DNA of 64,000 nt from Nitrospinaceae bacterium (GCA_021604505.1 BQJC01000002.1:310001-374000); one strand, 5' to 3'; numbered from the stretch's first letter, positions 15,506 to 25,425 are shown. Translations and numbers: made by a program. Notes: a model not told the origin generated them from the letters alone.

Positions 15506-18058
15506 ATGAAAAGTTTTCCCCCAAATAATCGCTTTTGGACGAAAGTGAGTTGGCAAATTTTTGCGTATGCCTTGGTGTCAACGCTCATGCCAATACTCAT
15601 CTTGCAACCCCAGGAAAATTTGAAGCACAAGGCCCTGGCTTTCACCGCCTTTTCCTGGACCGCTTTATTGACCTATCTTCATGGGAAAAAACATGCATTC
15701 ATTGCCTTAAACTCTTTTTTTATTTTCTGGCTTTACATCTATGCCGAGAAAATTATTTACCAGTCCTTGCCTTCCAAAGGATTGATCGCTTATATGATGC
15801 TTTCCGTCGGGATTTCTTTTTTGTTCGCCTTATTTTATCAAGAAGCGAGCAAAAGACTGAGCTATGTTTCGCCCGCTTTGATATTCACGCTATGCTTCAT
15901 CTTGTATTCCATACCGTTGTTTTATTTGATTTACTATTTCACCTTCGCAACCGAAGTAACGCCGGATGTATTTTTTGCCATTTTCCAAACCACGGTCCGG
16001 GAGGCCTTCGATTTTATAAAAGGACACATTTCATTCGGATGGGTGGCGTTGATCCTGATCGGGTCTTTGTCTTTATCTTACGGCTTATATCGCAAAGAAA
16101 AAAATGAACCCGAAAAGATTGAAGTGAGCCTCGCCTCTTTCCTGGTCATCCTGTCCTTATCGGCCTCATACGCATACCAGACGGATTTAAGAATCATCCA
16201 CCGGATTCCGTCTTCCATCCAACAATACAAGGAGGAACTGGCTAAATTTGAGGAGGTCCGCGACCGGGTCAACAAGGGGAAAATTAAATACAACGCCGCA
16301 AAAACGGAAACAGGCGAAGTCTATGTCGTCGTGATCGGCGAGTCTTTGAGTAAAAACCACATGCAACTCTACGGATACTTGCGTGAAACAACTCCCAAAC
16401 TGAATCAGTTGTATGAACAGGGGGAAATCATACGGTTTGACAACGCGTATTCCAATCACACGCATACCATGCCGGTTTTATCGTTGTCATTAACAGAAGC
16501 CAATCAAATAAACAGCAAAGAATACTTTTCCTCCGCCTCAATCGTCGACATCGCCAAAACCGCTGGCTTTGAGACGGTCTGGGTGACCAATCAAGTTTTG
16601 TATGGAATCTGGGACAACCTGGTTTCCATCATGGCGCACAATGCGGGTACACTGGAAGCCCTGAACAAAAATATTGGAACTTCCTTAAAGACTCAAAAAA
16701 ACGACGATGAAACCATAGCCCGCGTTGAAAAAATATTAAGCACTATGAAGACCGATAAAAATATTATTATTTTTGTTCACCTGATTGGAAGCCATTGGGA
16801 TTATTGCACCCGATTCACAAAACCTTTCGCCAGGTTCAACGGTCCAATAACCGCAGGGGATTTCGGAAATTTTTCGAAAACTCTCGATTCGGCAAAGTGG
16901 CTGAACTGTTATGACAACAGCGTTCTATATAATGATCACGTGGTCACTCAGCTATTAGAGCTGTTAAAGCAAAGAGACGGTGTTTCAGGATTTATTTATT
17001 TTGCAGACCACGGCGAAGACGTGATCGGAAAGAAAGGCCATAACTCAGCCACATTTAATTATGAAATGGCCGAAATTCCCTTGCTCGCCTGGTTTTCCGA
17101 TCAATACAACAAAAAATACAAACCTAAAATAGTCGCTTTAAAAAATAACAGAGAAAAACCATTTCCAAACGATCTGATCTACGACACCCTGGTCGGGTTG
17201 CTGGGGATTCAAACGGACCGATACGAAAAACAGTATGATATATCGAACAAACGTTTTTCTTTGGCGAATGAAGAACTTTCCACGCTGCACGGGATCAGAA
17301 AGTATATTGATCGCGACAATCACAATTACCTGCAATGGGCAAATAACCGGGAATTGAAAAATAAACACCTCCTATCAAGGATCATTCCCGCCGGCATCAA
17401 CACCATAGGAAAATTTAAAAACAGCCAGTTCGACGGTTACGACTCTTTTGAACTGGACTTAATCTATCGAAACGGGAACGAAGGATATTTTGAAGTGGGA
17501 GTGGACTCTAAATCCAGGATCGATGTTACCTTGGATGAATTTCTTAAAATTACCCGAAAATCCGAAGGACAAAAAATATGGCTGAGCATACACAACGCAA
17601 ACCCAGAGAGCCTGGACGGGATGGTCCAGTGCTTGGTCCGGCTGGATAAAAAATACGACCTGAAAGACAGGGTTTTAATCGAGTCAAAAATGGCGGAAGA
17701 AAGTTTTATCAAATTGTCCAGGGCCGGATTCAATACTTCTTATAAACTATCCGAAGCCGACCTGCAAATACTTTTGGATGAAGGAAGCGAGAAAAAACTG
17801 GAGAAAAAAGCCGTGGAATTGTCCAAGCTCATCAGACGGCAAAAGAGGAAGGCGGTATCCTTCGACCACAAACTTTATCCGTTTGTGAAAAAGTATCTCA
17901 AAAAACATTTAGATGCTGAAATCACCTTCCACATAAAAGATTTATCCCTTTCATTAAAGGATGAAAAATTTATGAGTCGTTTATTAAATCAACCTCACTT
18001 TAAAGACCCGAAAGTAAAAACGATTCGCGTGCATTACCATTCCCATTTCTCTCTTTAA
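15506..18058 (+). CDS. Phosphoethanolamine-transferase-like membrane protein with extra C-terminal domain
   Basis: 850 residues. About five hydrophobic helices occupy residues 15-225, followed by a periplasmic alkaline-phosphatase-fold domain. Its metal-site signatures are VYVVVIGESLSKNHMQLYGY (about 271-290), SNHTHTMPVLSLSL with the presumed catalytic threonine, and YFADHGEDVIGKKGHNSATF (about 498-517). These match EptA/CptA-type phosphoethanolamine transferases, which modify lipid A or core sugars. Residues from about 630 to 850 form a separate domain (FDGYDSFELDLIYRNGNEGY, KIWLSIHNANPESL) that looks like a TIM-barrel phosphodiesterase of the GDPD/PI-PLC type; this is a weak resemblance only. 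No Cys/Ser-x-Pro-x-Arg sulfatase signature is seen. It is convergent with the SGNH gene, overlapping by four bases. Confidence 0.82.
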   Translation: MKSFPPNNRFWTKVSWQIFAYALVSTLMPILILQPQENLKHKALAFTAFSWTALLTYLHGKKHAFIALNSFFIFWLYIYAEKIIYQSLPSKGLIAYMMLSVGISFLFALFYQEASKRLSYVSPALIFTLCFILYSIPLFYLIYYFTFATEVTPDVFFAIFQTTVREAFDFIKGHISFGWVALILIGSLSLSYGLYRKEKNEPEKIEVSLASFLVILSLSASYAYQTDLRIIHRIPSSIQQYKEELAKFEEVRDRVNKGKIKYNAAKTETGEVYVVVIGESLSKNHMQLYGYLRETTPKLNQLYEQGEIIRFDNAYSNHTHTMPVLSLSLTEANQINSKEYFSSASIVDIAKTAGFETVWVTNQVLYGIWDNLVSIMAHNAGTLEALNKNIGTSLKTQKNDDETIARVEKILSTMKTDKNIIIFVHLIGSHWDYCTRFTKPFARFNGPITAGDFGNFSKTLDSAKWLNCYDNSVLYNDHVVTQLLELLKQRDGVSGFIYFADHGEDVIGKKGHNSATFNYEMAEIPLLAWFSDQYNKKYKPKIVALKNNREKPFPNDLIYDTLVGLLGIQTDRYEKQYDISNKRFSLANEELSTLHGIRKYIDRDNHNYLQWANNRELKNKHLLSRIIPAGINTIGKFKNSQFDGYDSFELDLIYRNGNEGYFEVGVDSKSRIDVTLDEFLKITRKSEGQKIWLSIHNANPESLDGMVQCLVRLDKKYDLKDRVLIESKMAEESFIKLSRAGFNTSYKLSEADLQILLDEGSEKKLEKKAVELSKLIRRQKRKAVSFDHKLYPFVKKYLKKHLDAEITFHIKDLSLSLKDEKFMSRLLNQPHFKDPKVKTIRVHYHSHFSL

Positions 18059-19206
18059 AGCCAATTCAATGATTGCAGTTTCTCCAGCACCCAGTCGGAA
18101 TACAATTTGATCCCGGCGGCATTGAGGTGCACATAATCTTCCGGGTGCATGATGTCGGTGATGGGAATTCGTCGACGCTTCACTTGATCCTGGATCGACA
18201 GGAAAGGAATTTGTTCCCGCTCTGAAAACTCTTTGAGAAGACGGGTCACTTTTTCCGGGTCAAATACATCCCCATAATGATCAATGCTCCATGCCATTCT
18301 CTCAGGATCCAGAACGTTTCCGTAAACCCCTTCCACCAAAAGAAACCGCACCCCTTGTGAATCCAGAAAACGTTTCATCTCCAGGATCAATGCAAATTGA
18401 AGCGCCCACAAGTGCTCATCCCAGGTATCGTAAACTTTTTTATACATTTTAAGCTCCCCCTGTTCATCCAGTGAGAAGTTCGCGTTCCTTCCCACCGGAT
18501 TAAATTTAATGATCTGGGAAACCCTACGGTAAAGGAAGGAATAATGATTGAGAACTTTGTCCACTCCTTCATGAAATGATATCTGGGATTTTTTATTCCA
18601 GTCCACCCTTTCTGGAACCGGAAAATTCTTGAGGATGGGATTCTGTTTCTTCCCTTCTTCCAGGTGAAAATAGGGTTTATAGGAAGTCACTCCATTTTCT
18701 CCGATATCATTGATACAAAACGTATAGATGACAACGTCTGGAGAAAATTTCATACCGGAATGCTTCAAAAGCAAGTAAGTTTGATCGGTCGCGAATCCTC
18801 GAACACCGAAATTGAGAACTTCCCATTCGCCCTTTAACCTTTCTTCCATAAGAAACTGACCTCTATTTTCTTCCTCAGCTTCCCAAAACTCAGTTGTGGA
18901 ATCCCCAATGAGGGCAATTCTGGGTTTAGATTTTACAATTTTCCTTTCGCGGTCCGTAAACCCATGGCTGTTATTGCGTACGTAATTTTTGGTCCCATCG
19001 AAATAAAGATACCAATAACCTTCCGAGTCTGTTTTTTTTGACCAACCTGTTATAGGGTCATTTTTGAAAAAACGGCCTGGGTCATAGGAGGGCACTCGGA
19101 TGTCTAGAACAAACGTGACAAAAAGTTCGATGAGAAGGATAGGAAAGAGAATACTTGTGACAACAAGAACAAAATTTAAGCAAAACTCATTTTTTTTTGA
19201 GTTCAT
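18055..19206 (-). CDS. Membrane-anchored SGNH/GDSL-family hydrolase
   Basis: 383 residues. An N-terminal hydrophobic segment (FVLVVTSILFPILLIELFVT) anchors it in the membrane with the rest outside the cytoplasm. SGNH blocks are visible: block I IALIGDSTTEFWEAEE (nucleophile Ser), the glycine in LNFGVRGFATDQ, the Asn in FCINDIGENG, and the Asp-His pair in DIMHPEDYVHLNAAGIKLYS. Such enzymes are esterases or O-acetyl transfer/removal enzymes acting on glycans. It is the last gene of a five-gene operon for a glycan, starting three bases after the deacetylase gene. A role in ester removal on that glycan is inferred. Confidence 0.83.
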   Translation of the reverse strand: MNSKKNEFCLNFVLVVTSILFPILLIELFVTFVLDIRVPSYDPGRFFKNDPITGWSKKTDSEGYWYLYFDGTKNYVRNNSHGFTDRERKIVKSKPRIALIGDSTTEFWEAEEENRGQFLMEERLKGEWEVLNFGVRGFATDQTYLLLKHSGMKFSPDVVIYTFCINDIGENGVTSYKPYFHLEEGKKQNPILKNFPVPERVDWNKKSQISFHEGVDKVLNHYSFLYRRVSQIIKFNPVGRNANFSLDEQGELKMYKKVYDTWDEHLWALQFALILEMKRFLDSQGVRFLLVEGVYGNVLDPERMAWSIDHYGDVFDPEKVTRLLKEFSEREQIPFLSIQDQVKRRRIPITDIMHPEDYVHLNAAGIKLYSDWVLEKLQSLNWL

Positions 19207-19209
19207 TGC

Positions 19210-19923
19210 TTACACGGGCAGGCCAGCACCCTGAAAAGAACGAAGTTTTATTCCCAGCCTGATTATATGGTCCTGAATACGCGAATCGCATAAAGCGGTC
19301 AATTCCAGCGGCCGTTCTTTTTGGTAGGCGGTGTTTAAATGGTCGGCATATCCCGGGTGACAGGCAAGCTCCGTTGTCCCCGGCGGTAAACCTTCCAGAA
19401 TTTTTATCAATGCATCGACCTCGATGGCTTCCGGGAAAGAATAGCCTTCCGTGGTCTGCCCGTAAAAATCTCCGCAATAGCGGATGTCCGGAGTGAAATG
19501 ACGCACAGGAGTTTTTATTTTCTCAGCACATTGCAGGAGAATGGTTTTCACCGGTTCTCGGCGATGAACGTGCTGGTGAGAATCGATATGAGTGGGATCG
19601 CGGCCGACAAGCCGCCGAAAAGTTTCGATCTGGCGACACACTTCAGTGAGGACCGCTTTGGCATCTGTCAAATCCACCACCTCATATTTGGGAAGCCACT
19701 CCCCGTCGCTGTAAAACCATTCCCCGAGATCCAGATGCAGACCGAGACCCAGACCCGGATGGTTCCTGCCGTAAGCGGCGGCGTCTTTTGCTCCCTGAAA
19801 ACGCACCATGAGACTCGCGCTGGTGACAATCCCCAGCTTATACGCTTCAACGACGCCCCGGTTCACGGCTGAACTCAGTCCAAAGTCATCGGCATTGACA
19901 ATGAGAAATTTTTTATCGTCCAC
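19210..19923 (-). CDS. YdjC/ChbG-family carbohydrate deacetylase
   Basis: 237 residues, standard for the YdjC/ChbG/HpnK family of metal-dependent deacetylases acting on N-acetylated sugars. The start FLIVNADDFGLSSAVNRGVV carries the metal-binding Asp pair, LGLGLHLDLGEW the histidine, and DPTHIDSHQHVHRREPVK the second metal-site histidines. The C-terminal TTELACHPGYAD is also typical. The gene is tightly packed between a glycosyltransferase (two-base gap) and an SGNH hydrolase (three-base gap). Its likely substrate is an N-acetylhexosamine unit of the glycan or lipid-linked intermediate made by this operon. Confidence 0.9.
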   Translation of the reverse strand: MDDKKFLIVNADDFGLSSAVNRGVVEAYKLGIVTSASLMVRFQGAKDAAAYGRNHPGLGLGLHLDLGEWFYSDGEWLPKYEVVDLTDAKAVLTEVCRQIETFRRLVGRDPTHIDSHQHVHRREPVKTILLQCAEKIKTPVRHFTPDIRYCGDFYGQTTEGYSFPEAIEVDALIKILEGLPPGTTELACHPGYADHLNTAYQKERPLELTALCDSRIQDHIIRLGIKLRSFQGAGLPV

Positions 19924-19925
19924 GG

Positions 19926-21140
19926 CTAAAAACCCACAACATCCAGAACATTTTTAAGCACCGTCTCGGCGCGAAAATATTCATTGGCAATTTCCCTGGC
20001 GGCCCGGCTCTGCTTGCCGTAATCTGAATCGATTGCATCTGCGGCATTCACGATTTCATCCAGCGTTGTGAATGAAAACAATCCCTCTCCCGTAGGAATG
20101 AATTTCCCAAAAGCGGTGTCCTGGGAAATCACCGGACGACCTGCCGCCAGGTAACAAACACTGCGATCGCTGAACCAACCGCTTCGAAGACGGATGTTCT
20201 GGTCCTTGGCCACGGTAAACTCTCCTGCGGAGCGGCGGATATAAGCCCGGTAAGTGAGAGGATCGCCCAACTCCCTCGCCGAAACTATTTTCCAGCCCTT
20301 GTCCCGCATCATGGCCGCATCCTGATCCTTAATGCCTTCCAGCGCCAGTTCAATCGATAACGGCGACCTTTCCGGTAGAGCGATAAAACGCTTGAACTCG
20401 ATATCCTTCCTCCAGCGGTAAGTTTCCCCCTTCCAGACGATGTCTTTTTTCAGGTTCTGCCAGTTTGAAACCGTCGTGAGTTTGCTTTCCCGTTGCGGCG
20501 AGCCGTTGGTGGCCCACCATTCCATCACAACAGGAGGCCTGGTCGGATGCCAGACGTATCTTTCAACAGGAACCAGGCAATCCGGGCTCCCTAGATTCTC
20601 GCCGTACGAAAACAAAAAGTCATAAGCGTCGTACTCGTCGATAAGTTTTTGATTGCCTTCCGCGATTTCAATCTGATGTACCACTGGATCCGTCTGCAGA
20701 TAAACCAGACATTGGATGCCTTCATGATCGGGCCGCAATTCGTGAGACCCGCAAAGGTTGAATACCACGTCGGCTTCCTTATATAAGTCGCTCAAACCGG
20801 ATAGATCCAGCGCTCCCAAACAAACCTTGTTGGATTTTTGTGAATCGGAAACCGCACGCGGTGGACGAAACACCCAGCGGTCCCCCAATCCGATACTTTC
20901 CATTTGCCTTTTCAGGTATTGAACATTTGGCAGAACACTCCATGCCGGCTCCCAGGTAGCGGGATCATAAATGGCATTATTGGAATCCTCCACGTACCAC
21001 ACATCAAAACCCAGACGGCGAAATCCGGCAAGGTGGTGGAGCACCTGCCAGGTCATGCCGCCGAAGGGATAGGAGGCGATAAATCCCCAGACAATGATCT
21101 TGCCCCGGGTTGCCGGAGGATATTCTTCTTTTTGAATCAT
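19926..21140 (-). CDS. Glycosyltransferase (GT-B type, uncharacterised)
   Basis: 404 residues, soluble. The N-terminal region (GKIIVWGFIASYPFGGMTWQ, HHLAGFRRLGFDVWYVEDSN) and the C-terminal nucleotide-sugar side (IRLRSGWFSDRSVCYLAAGR then PVISQDTAFGKFIPTGEGLF) look like a family-1/CgeB-type GT-B glycosyltransferase. The protein is commonly annotated only as hypothetical. Its start overlaps the end of the ABC transporter gene by four bases, and the deacetylase follows two bases after its stop. It presumably adds a sugar to the glycan before export; donor and acceptor cannot be read from the sequence. Confidence 0.75.
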   Translation of the reverse strand: MIQKEEYPPATRGKIIVWGFIASYPFGGMTWQVLHHLAGFRRLGFDVWYVEDSNNAIYDPATWEPAWSVLPNVQYLKRQMESIGLGDRWVFRPPRAVSDSQKSNKVCLGALDLSGLSDLYKEADVVFNLCGSHELRPDHEGIQCLVYLQTDPVVHQIEIAEGNQKLIDEYDAYDFLFSYGENLGSPDCLVPVERYVWHPTRPPVVMEWWATNGSPQRESKLTTVSNWQNLKKDIVWKGETYRWRKDIEFKRFIALPERSPLSIELALEGIKDQDAAMMRDKGWKIVSARELGDPLTYRAYIRRSAGEFTVAKDQNIRLRSGWFSDRSVCYLAAGRPVISQDTAFGKFIPTGEGLFSFTTLDEIVNAADAIDSDYGKQSRAAREIANEYFRAETVLKNVLDVVGF

Positions 21141-22900
21141 GATTGGACCTCGGTTGAAGATGAAACACAGGACCTGATTTCAATCTCTCCGCCGGTTTGA
21201 ATTTCCAGTAACAAATCGCAATGGTCCAGAGTGCTTAAACGATGCGCGATCAAAAATGTCGTCCGGCCTTCCATCAGAAGTTCAATCGCATCCATGATTC
21301 CCGCTTCCGTGTGAATGTCTACAGAGCTTGTGGGTTCATCGAGAATCAGGATGGGAGCGTCTTTGAGAAAAGCCCGCGCCAAAGAAATGCGTTGGCGCTC
21401 ACCTCCGGACAAACTCATGCCGCGCTCTCCCACCAGCGTGGCATAGCCCTCCGGGAGAGCCGTTATAAATTCATGCGCGTTTGCCGCTTTTGCCGCCGTT
21501 TCGATTTCTTTCTGGCTCGCCTCAGGACGCCCGTAGGCGATATTCTCTTCTATGCTCGTTGAAAACAGCACCGGTTCCTGAAGAACCATGGAGAACTGAT
21601 GGCGAAGGTCAGTGATTTTGTAGTTTCGGAGATCCTCTCCGTCCAGTAAAATTTGACCGGCGTCGGGGTCGTAAAAGCGCGTCAAGAGACTCACCAGTGT
21701 GGTTTTACCAGCCCCGGTTCGGCCAGATATGCCTACCCGCGTTCCCGGGGGTGCTTTAAAGGAGATATTGTTCAAAACTTTTGTCTGGCTGTTATAGGCA
21801 AATGAAACCTTACGCACCTCCACGTTCCCGCGGCTCCGTTTCAGTCCTTTCGCATGCGGACGGTCAACGACATCGGGAATTTCATCCAGCAACTCAAAAG
21901 CCCGCTGGGCGCTGGCGAGCGAATCCTGCAACTTGGCCACCTGGTCGCTGATCGATTCCAGGGGCGCATACAATTGCGCCAGGTAAGTGAGGACCATCAA
22001 CAACTCTCCGATGGTCAAATTTCCAGCCTGCACGCTTCGGATGCCAATGAAAAGAACAGCGGCTGTGCCCAGAGCCATCCCCAGGTTGATCAGCAGGCCA
22101 AACATCCCTTCAGCAAACGACAGCTTGACTCGGGCCCGCACCGTTTTCCTGGAATGATCCACGAACCGGTTGCGCTCTTTTTCTTCCCTGCCAAACGCCT
22201 TTACCAGGCGCACCCCGGTCATGACCTCCTGGACAATATTGAGAACGCCGCTCTCCATCTCCTTCACGTCGATGTACTTGTTCCGCATCCGGGAGTTGTA
22301 GAGCCGGGCCATGAGAAAAAGCAAAGGACAAACCCCAAGGGCGATGAACGCGAGTTCCAGATTGATCCGGGCGGTCACATAAATCATCGCTACCAGCATG
22401 GCAAGGGACGAAACCATCGGAATCACACTGTAAATCGTGATGTATTGAATCGAGGGCGCGTCGTACTGAATGCGGTAAATCGAATCCGCCGTCCCGCGCG
22501 AATCATGGAACATGAATGAAAGCCGTTGCAGATGCCGAAATAATCGTTCCCGAAAGGTCAGCGTCATGCGCTCGCCGACATAGGTTTGAAACACATAAGT
22601 TGCCGCTGAATTCAAATGAATGAAAAAAACCACCAGTATTTGCAGAACCACAGCAAGAACAAGAAACCCTGCTTGCTGGTTTGAGATCGATTCTGGAAGA
22701 AAAAATGCTATGAAACCCGGAAGCGGGTCGGTTCCAAGTACGCTGTCCACCGCAATCTTCAGGGGAACCGGTAAAAGGAGCGCCAGGGGAGCGGCCAAAA
22801 GCCCAAGCAGGAAAACCGCTCCTAAGTGTTTCCAATAGGGCCGGGCTTCCCTCAGGATTCTGCCAAAAACAATGGCGTCGGAATATTTTTCAGGGGCCAA
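21137..22900 (-). CDS. ABC exporter, fused permease and ATPase (MsbA-like)
   Basis: 587 residues, a half-transporter that should work as a dimer. Six hydrophobic helices span about residues 20-310. The ATPase has Walker A ISGRTGAGKTTLVSLL, the Q-loop FSMVLQEPVLFSTSI, signature LSGGERQRISLARAFL, Walker B ILILDEPTSSVD and the H-loop FLIAHRLSTLDHCD. The family exports lipids, glycolipids or peptides. Within this operon it most likely flips a lipid-linked glycan made by the GH-GT2 protein and the glycosyltransferase. It starts 14 bases after the upstream gene ends. Confidence 0.92.
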   Translation of the reverse strand: MAPEKYSDAIVFGRILREARPYWKHLGAVFLLGLLAAPLALLLPVPLKIAVDSVLGTDPLPGFIAFFLPESISNQQAGFLVLAVVLQILVVFFIHLNSAATYVFQTYVGERMTLTFRERLFRHLQRLSFMFHDSRGTADSIYRIQYDAPSIQYITIYSVIPMVSSLAMLVAMIYVTARINLELAFIALGVCPLLFLMARLYNSRMRNKYIDVKEMESGVLNIVQEVMTGVRLVKAFGREEKERNRFVDHSRKTVRARVKLSFAEGMFGLLINLGMALGTAAVLFIGIRSVQAGNLTIGELLMVLTYLAQLYAPLESISDQVAKLQDSLASAQRAFELLDEIPDVVDRPHAKGLKRSRGNVEVRKVSFAYNSQTKVLNNISFKAPPGTRVGISGRTGAGKTTLVSLLTRFYDPDAGQILLDGEDLRNYKITDLRHQFSMVLQEPVLFSTSIEENIAYGRPEASQKEIETAAKAANAHEFITALPEGYATLVGERGMSLSGGERQRISLARAFLKDAPILILDEPTSSVDIHTEAGIMDAIELLMEGRTTFLIAHRLSTLDHCDLLLEIQTGGEIEIRSCVSSSTEVQS

Positions 22901-22914
22901 CGATCATCCCCCCT

Positions 22915-25425
22915 TTAATCTTGTTTGATGGCGTGGAGTAAAGACGCCGTGGCGTAGGCACATTCCGAAAGCAGGCGGACAATGAGCGCTCCCGTAACAG
23001 TGCCTAAAAGGGCAAAAGCTGCCCACGCCTGATCGACAGCCGCCCAACCGGTCAGCACCGCAAACAACAGCGCGAGCGTTGTGACTACCGGGCAGCATCT
23101 CGGCCAGGCGCGAAAGCGAATCATTTGCTTTCCCTCTCCATGCTCTTCAATGGCCATTAAGGTGCGCACCGAACCACAAAAGCCACCGCGGATTTCAAGG
23201 TCCCATTCATTGAAGTCATCCCCCCGGAAGACCGGGGTGTTTTTGTCTTTTAAAGCGTTTTCAATGGTGCGAAGCCGGCTTTCCGGCGCCTTCCAGACCT
23301 CGCTCCAGACCGTGACCACACGGGTCCAGGGAAAGATGAAGCGTGAAAATCCCCGGTATCGCCAAGGGGTAAGTCCATGCCGGATTCTCCCTGTCAACCG
23401 GGCCAAAGGCTGAACCAAATGCAACCCGGCCGTGAGCAACCGTTTTTGAATTCGCTCCCACCCGGAACGTTCGGGTGTTGGGAAAGAGGCGCGTTTGGCG
23501 CTTTGGAGGGCCTGTATCACCGGCAGAACCACGGCAGCAATCAGGAGGGGAAGAGCCCACTGTAAAGGCGCCCACCAAATTCCGATGAATGAAATCACCG
23601 CCAGAAAAGCGATCATCAAATACCATTCCGGCATCAGCGGTAAAGACAACAAGGTCCCTGGAACGCGCTCATAAAGCGATTGAAACAATGCCGAACCCCA
23701 GACCCCCTGGTAAACCCGGCTTTTGAGCAGAGAAACCGGCTGAGTGAGCCGCTTGCTGTAAATGCGGCCCTGCCATTGTAAGTGTCCGGCAGAATTATAT
23801 TTCTCGGGCCATTTTTGCTCCAGAAGAGCTTCCGCTTTTCCGTAACCCAGCTGTTGCTTCCAATAGGTTTTTACCGAATTGCGGCAATGATGCCAAACCA
23901 CAGCCGCAGGGTTGAATCCGATAACCCAGCCTTTCTCCTGAAGGCGCCAACAGACATCCACATCATCTCCGGCGGCCCGGTAACGGGGGTCAAATCCGCC
24001 GATGGCCAGCAGCGCTTCCCTGCGAAACGCCTTGTTGCAACCGGGGATGTGTTCGGCCACTTCATCCGAAATCAACACGTGGGTCGGTCCTCCCGGCGCA
24101 TTGGCCACGCAATCGGCGATTAGCCCATCGCCTCCTGGCGCAATGTTGGGGCCGCCCACACCAACAAAGGAAGTCGTCATAAAAGTCCGGGCAATGTATT
24201 TCAACCAATGCGGATCCGGGTAAGCATCATCGTCGATGTACGCGACAATTTCTCCCGTCGCCGCTTCCATTCCCGTATTACGCGCATTGCTCAATCCCCG
24301 GTTTTCGGTATTGATGAGCATCACATCGTATTCGCCGGCAATCTCGGGAGTGCGATCCGTCGAACCGTCATTGACGACGATGACCTCGTAATCCGGGTAT
24401 TCCAAATGCTTCAACCCTTCCATCGTATCCCGAATCGTCTTTGCGCCATTCAAACTGCAAACCACAACCGAAATTCTGGGCCATTGAAGATTGGGTTGGT
24501 AGGAAACTTCCGCGAACGCTCGGCGCACCCGTTTCAGAGCGGGTTTCGGCCGGCGATCGCGCGTGGTCAAACCAAAATCCCAGTCCACAATTTCCTGTCC
24601 GCCTCGATACCATTCGTCCGTCCACGCAAAAACAAATGCTCCGGCACATCCGGATTCGTAAGTGGTTCTCACCTGCCAGTCCAATCCATCGGCCTGCGCG
24701 GTTTCTCCATGGGACCGGCTGTCCAATCCGATCTCGGCCATCACCAGGGGCCGCTCATCTGCAATATTTTGCAGACGGGCCAAATATTTCTTTAGATTTT
24801 CCCTGGATTCCAGATAGACGTTGAAGCAAATGACATCCAAAAACGGAAGTTCAAGATACTCCGTTGTGGGAAAGTTGACATACGTGAACAAACCGTTAGG
24901 ATCTTCAGCCTTTCCCACTTGATAAAGCCGTTCAAGAAATTTTTCAACGCGGTTCTTTCCATGCCAGCGCACAATAGAAACTGGAATTTCGTTGCCGAGA
25001 CTGTAGCCTAAAATGGCAGGGTGCTGCTGGCAGGATTTCACCCCTTGACGCACGCGTTCCTCAATTTTTCGGATGCGGCTTTTGTCGTCTAAAAACGCAA
25101 TGTGCTGTTCCCAGGGAATCCCCACCAGGACCCGCAGGCGAAACTGCCTGGCAATGTCCAAAAGCCATAGGGGGGGAACCGTATAAACACGAATGGTGTT
25201 CATTCCATTGGCGGAGATTTCCGCAAAGTCACGTTTGACCATTTCCGGTTCCGGAAACTGCGTTTCGTCTTCCTGAGGCCGGAAAGTGCCATAAGTCACG
25301 CCGCGAATCCAATATTTCTGGTTATCGATGAAAAGAAATTTTCCCCGGACTTCAGGGCGGGTCATAGGCCGGTTGGCCCGGTTGGATTGAACAATCGGTA
25401 ACTGCGGAATTTGTGCTCGAACCAC
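22915..25425 (-). CDS. Fusion of glycoside-hydrolase-like domain and GT2 glycosyltransferase
   Basis: 836 residues, first gene of a five-gene minus-strand operon. Residues about 25-300 are a TIM-barrel glycosidase-like domain: YWIRGVTYGTFRPQ, ANGMNTIRVYTVPPLWLLDI, ILGYSLGNEIPV (acid/base Asn-Glu) and RPLVMAEIGLDSR (nucleophile Glu). From about 320 a GT2 domain follows with ISVVVCSLNGAKTIRDTMEG, VIVVNDGSTDRTPEI, IVAYIDDDAYPDPHWLKYIA and GAGDDVDVCWRLQEKGW-type (here AAGDDVDVCWRLQEKGW). Hydrophobic segments near 605-650 and 765-825 anchor it. The start is GTG. The domains suggest coupled synthesis and trimming or transglycosylation of an exported polysaccharide. The sugar is unknown. Confidence 0.85.
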   Translation of the reverse strand: MVRAQIPQLPIVQSNRANRPMTRPEVRGKFLFIDNQKYWIRGVTYGTFRPQEDETQFPEPEMVKRDFAEISANGMNTIRVYTVPPLWLLDIARQFRLRVLVGIPWEQHIAFLDDKSRIRKIEERVRQGVKSCQQHPAILGYSLGNEIPVSIVRWHGKNRVEKFLERLYQVGKAEDPNGLFTYVNFPTTEYLELPFLDVICFNVYLESRENLKKYLARLQNIADERPLVMAEIGLDSRSHGETAQADGLDWQVRTTYESGCAGAFVFAWTDEWYRGGQEIVDWDFGLTTRDRRPKPALKRVRRAFAEVSYQPNLQWPRISVVVCSLNGAKTIRDTMEGLKHLEYPDYEVIVVNDGSTDRTPEIAGEYDVMLINTENRGLSNARNTGMEAATGEIVAYIDDDAYPDPHWLKYIARTFMTTSFVGVGGPNIAPGGDGLIADCVANAPGGPTHVLISDEVAEHIPGCNKAFRREALLAIGGFDPRYRAAGDDVDVCWRLQEKGWVIGFNPAAVVWHHCRNSVKTYWKQQLGYGKAEALLEQKWPEKYNSAGHLQWQGRIYSKRLTQPVSLLKSRVYQGVWGSALFQSLYERVPGTLLSLPLMPEWYLMIAFLAVISFIGIWWAPLQWALPLLIAAVVLPVIQALQSAKRASFPTPERSGWERIQKRLLTAGLHLVQPLARLTGRIRHGLTPWRYRGFSRFIFPWTRVVTVWSEVWKAPESRLRTIENALKDKNTPVFRGDDFNEWDLEIRGGFCGSVRTLMAIEEHGEGKQMIRFRAWPRCCPVVTTLALLFAVLTGWAAVDQAWAAFALLGTVTGALIVRLLSECAYATASLLHAIKQD

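Noticed and set aside
15506-18058. The protein at 15506 as a true sulfatase activated by the FGE-like protein at 35284
   Set aside because: No Cys/Ser-x-Pro-x-Arg signature is seen; the site looks like that of a phosphoethanolamine transferase. The FGE-like protein also lacks the usual cysteine pair.
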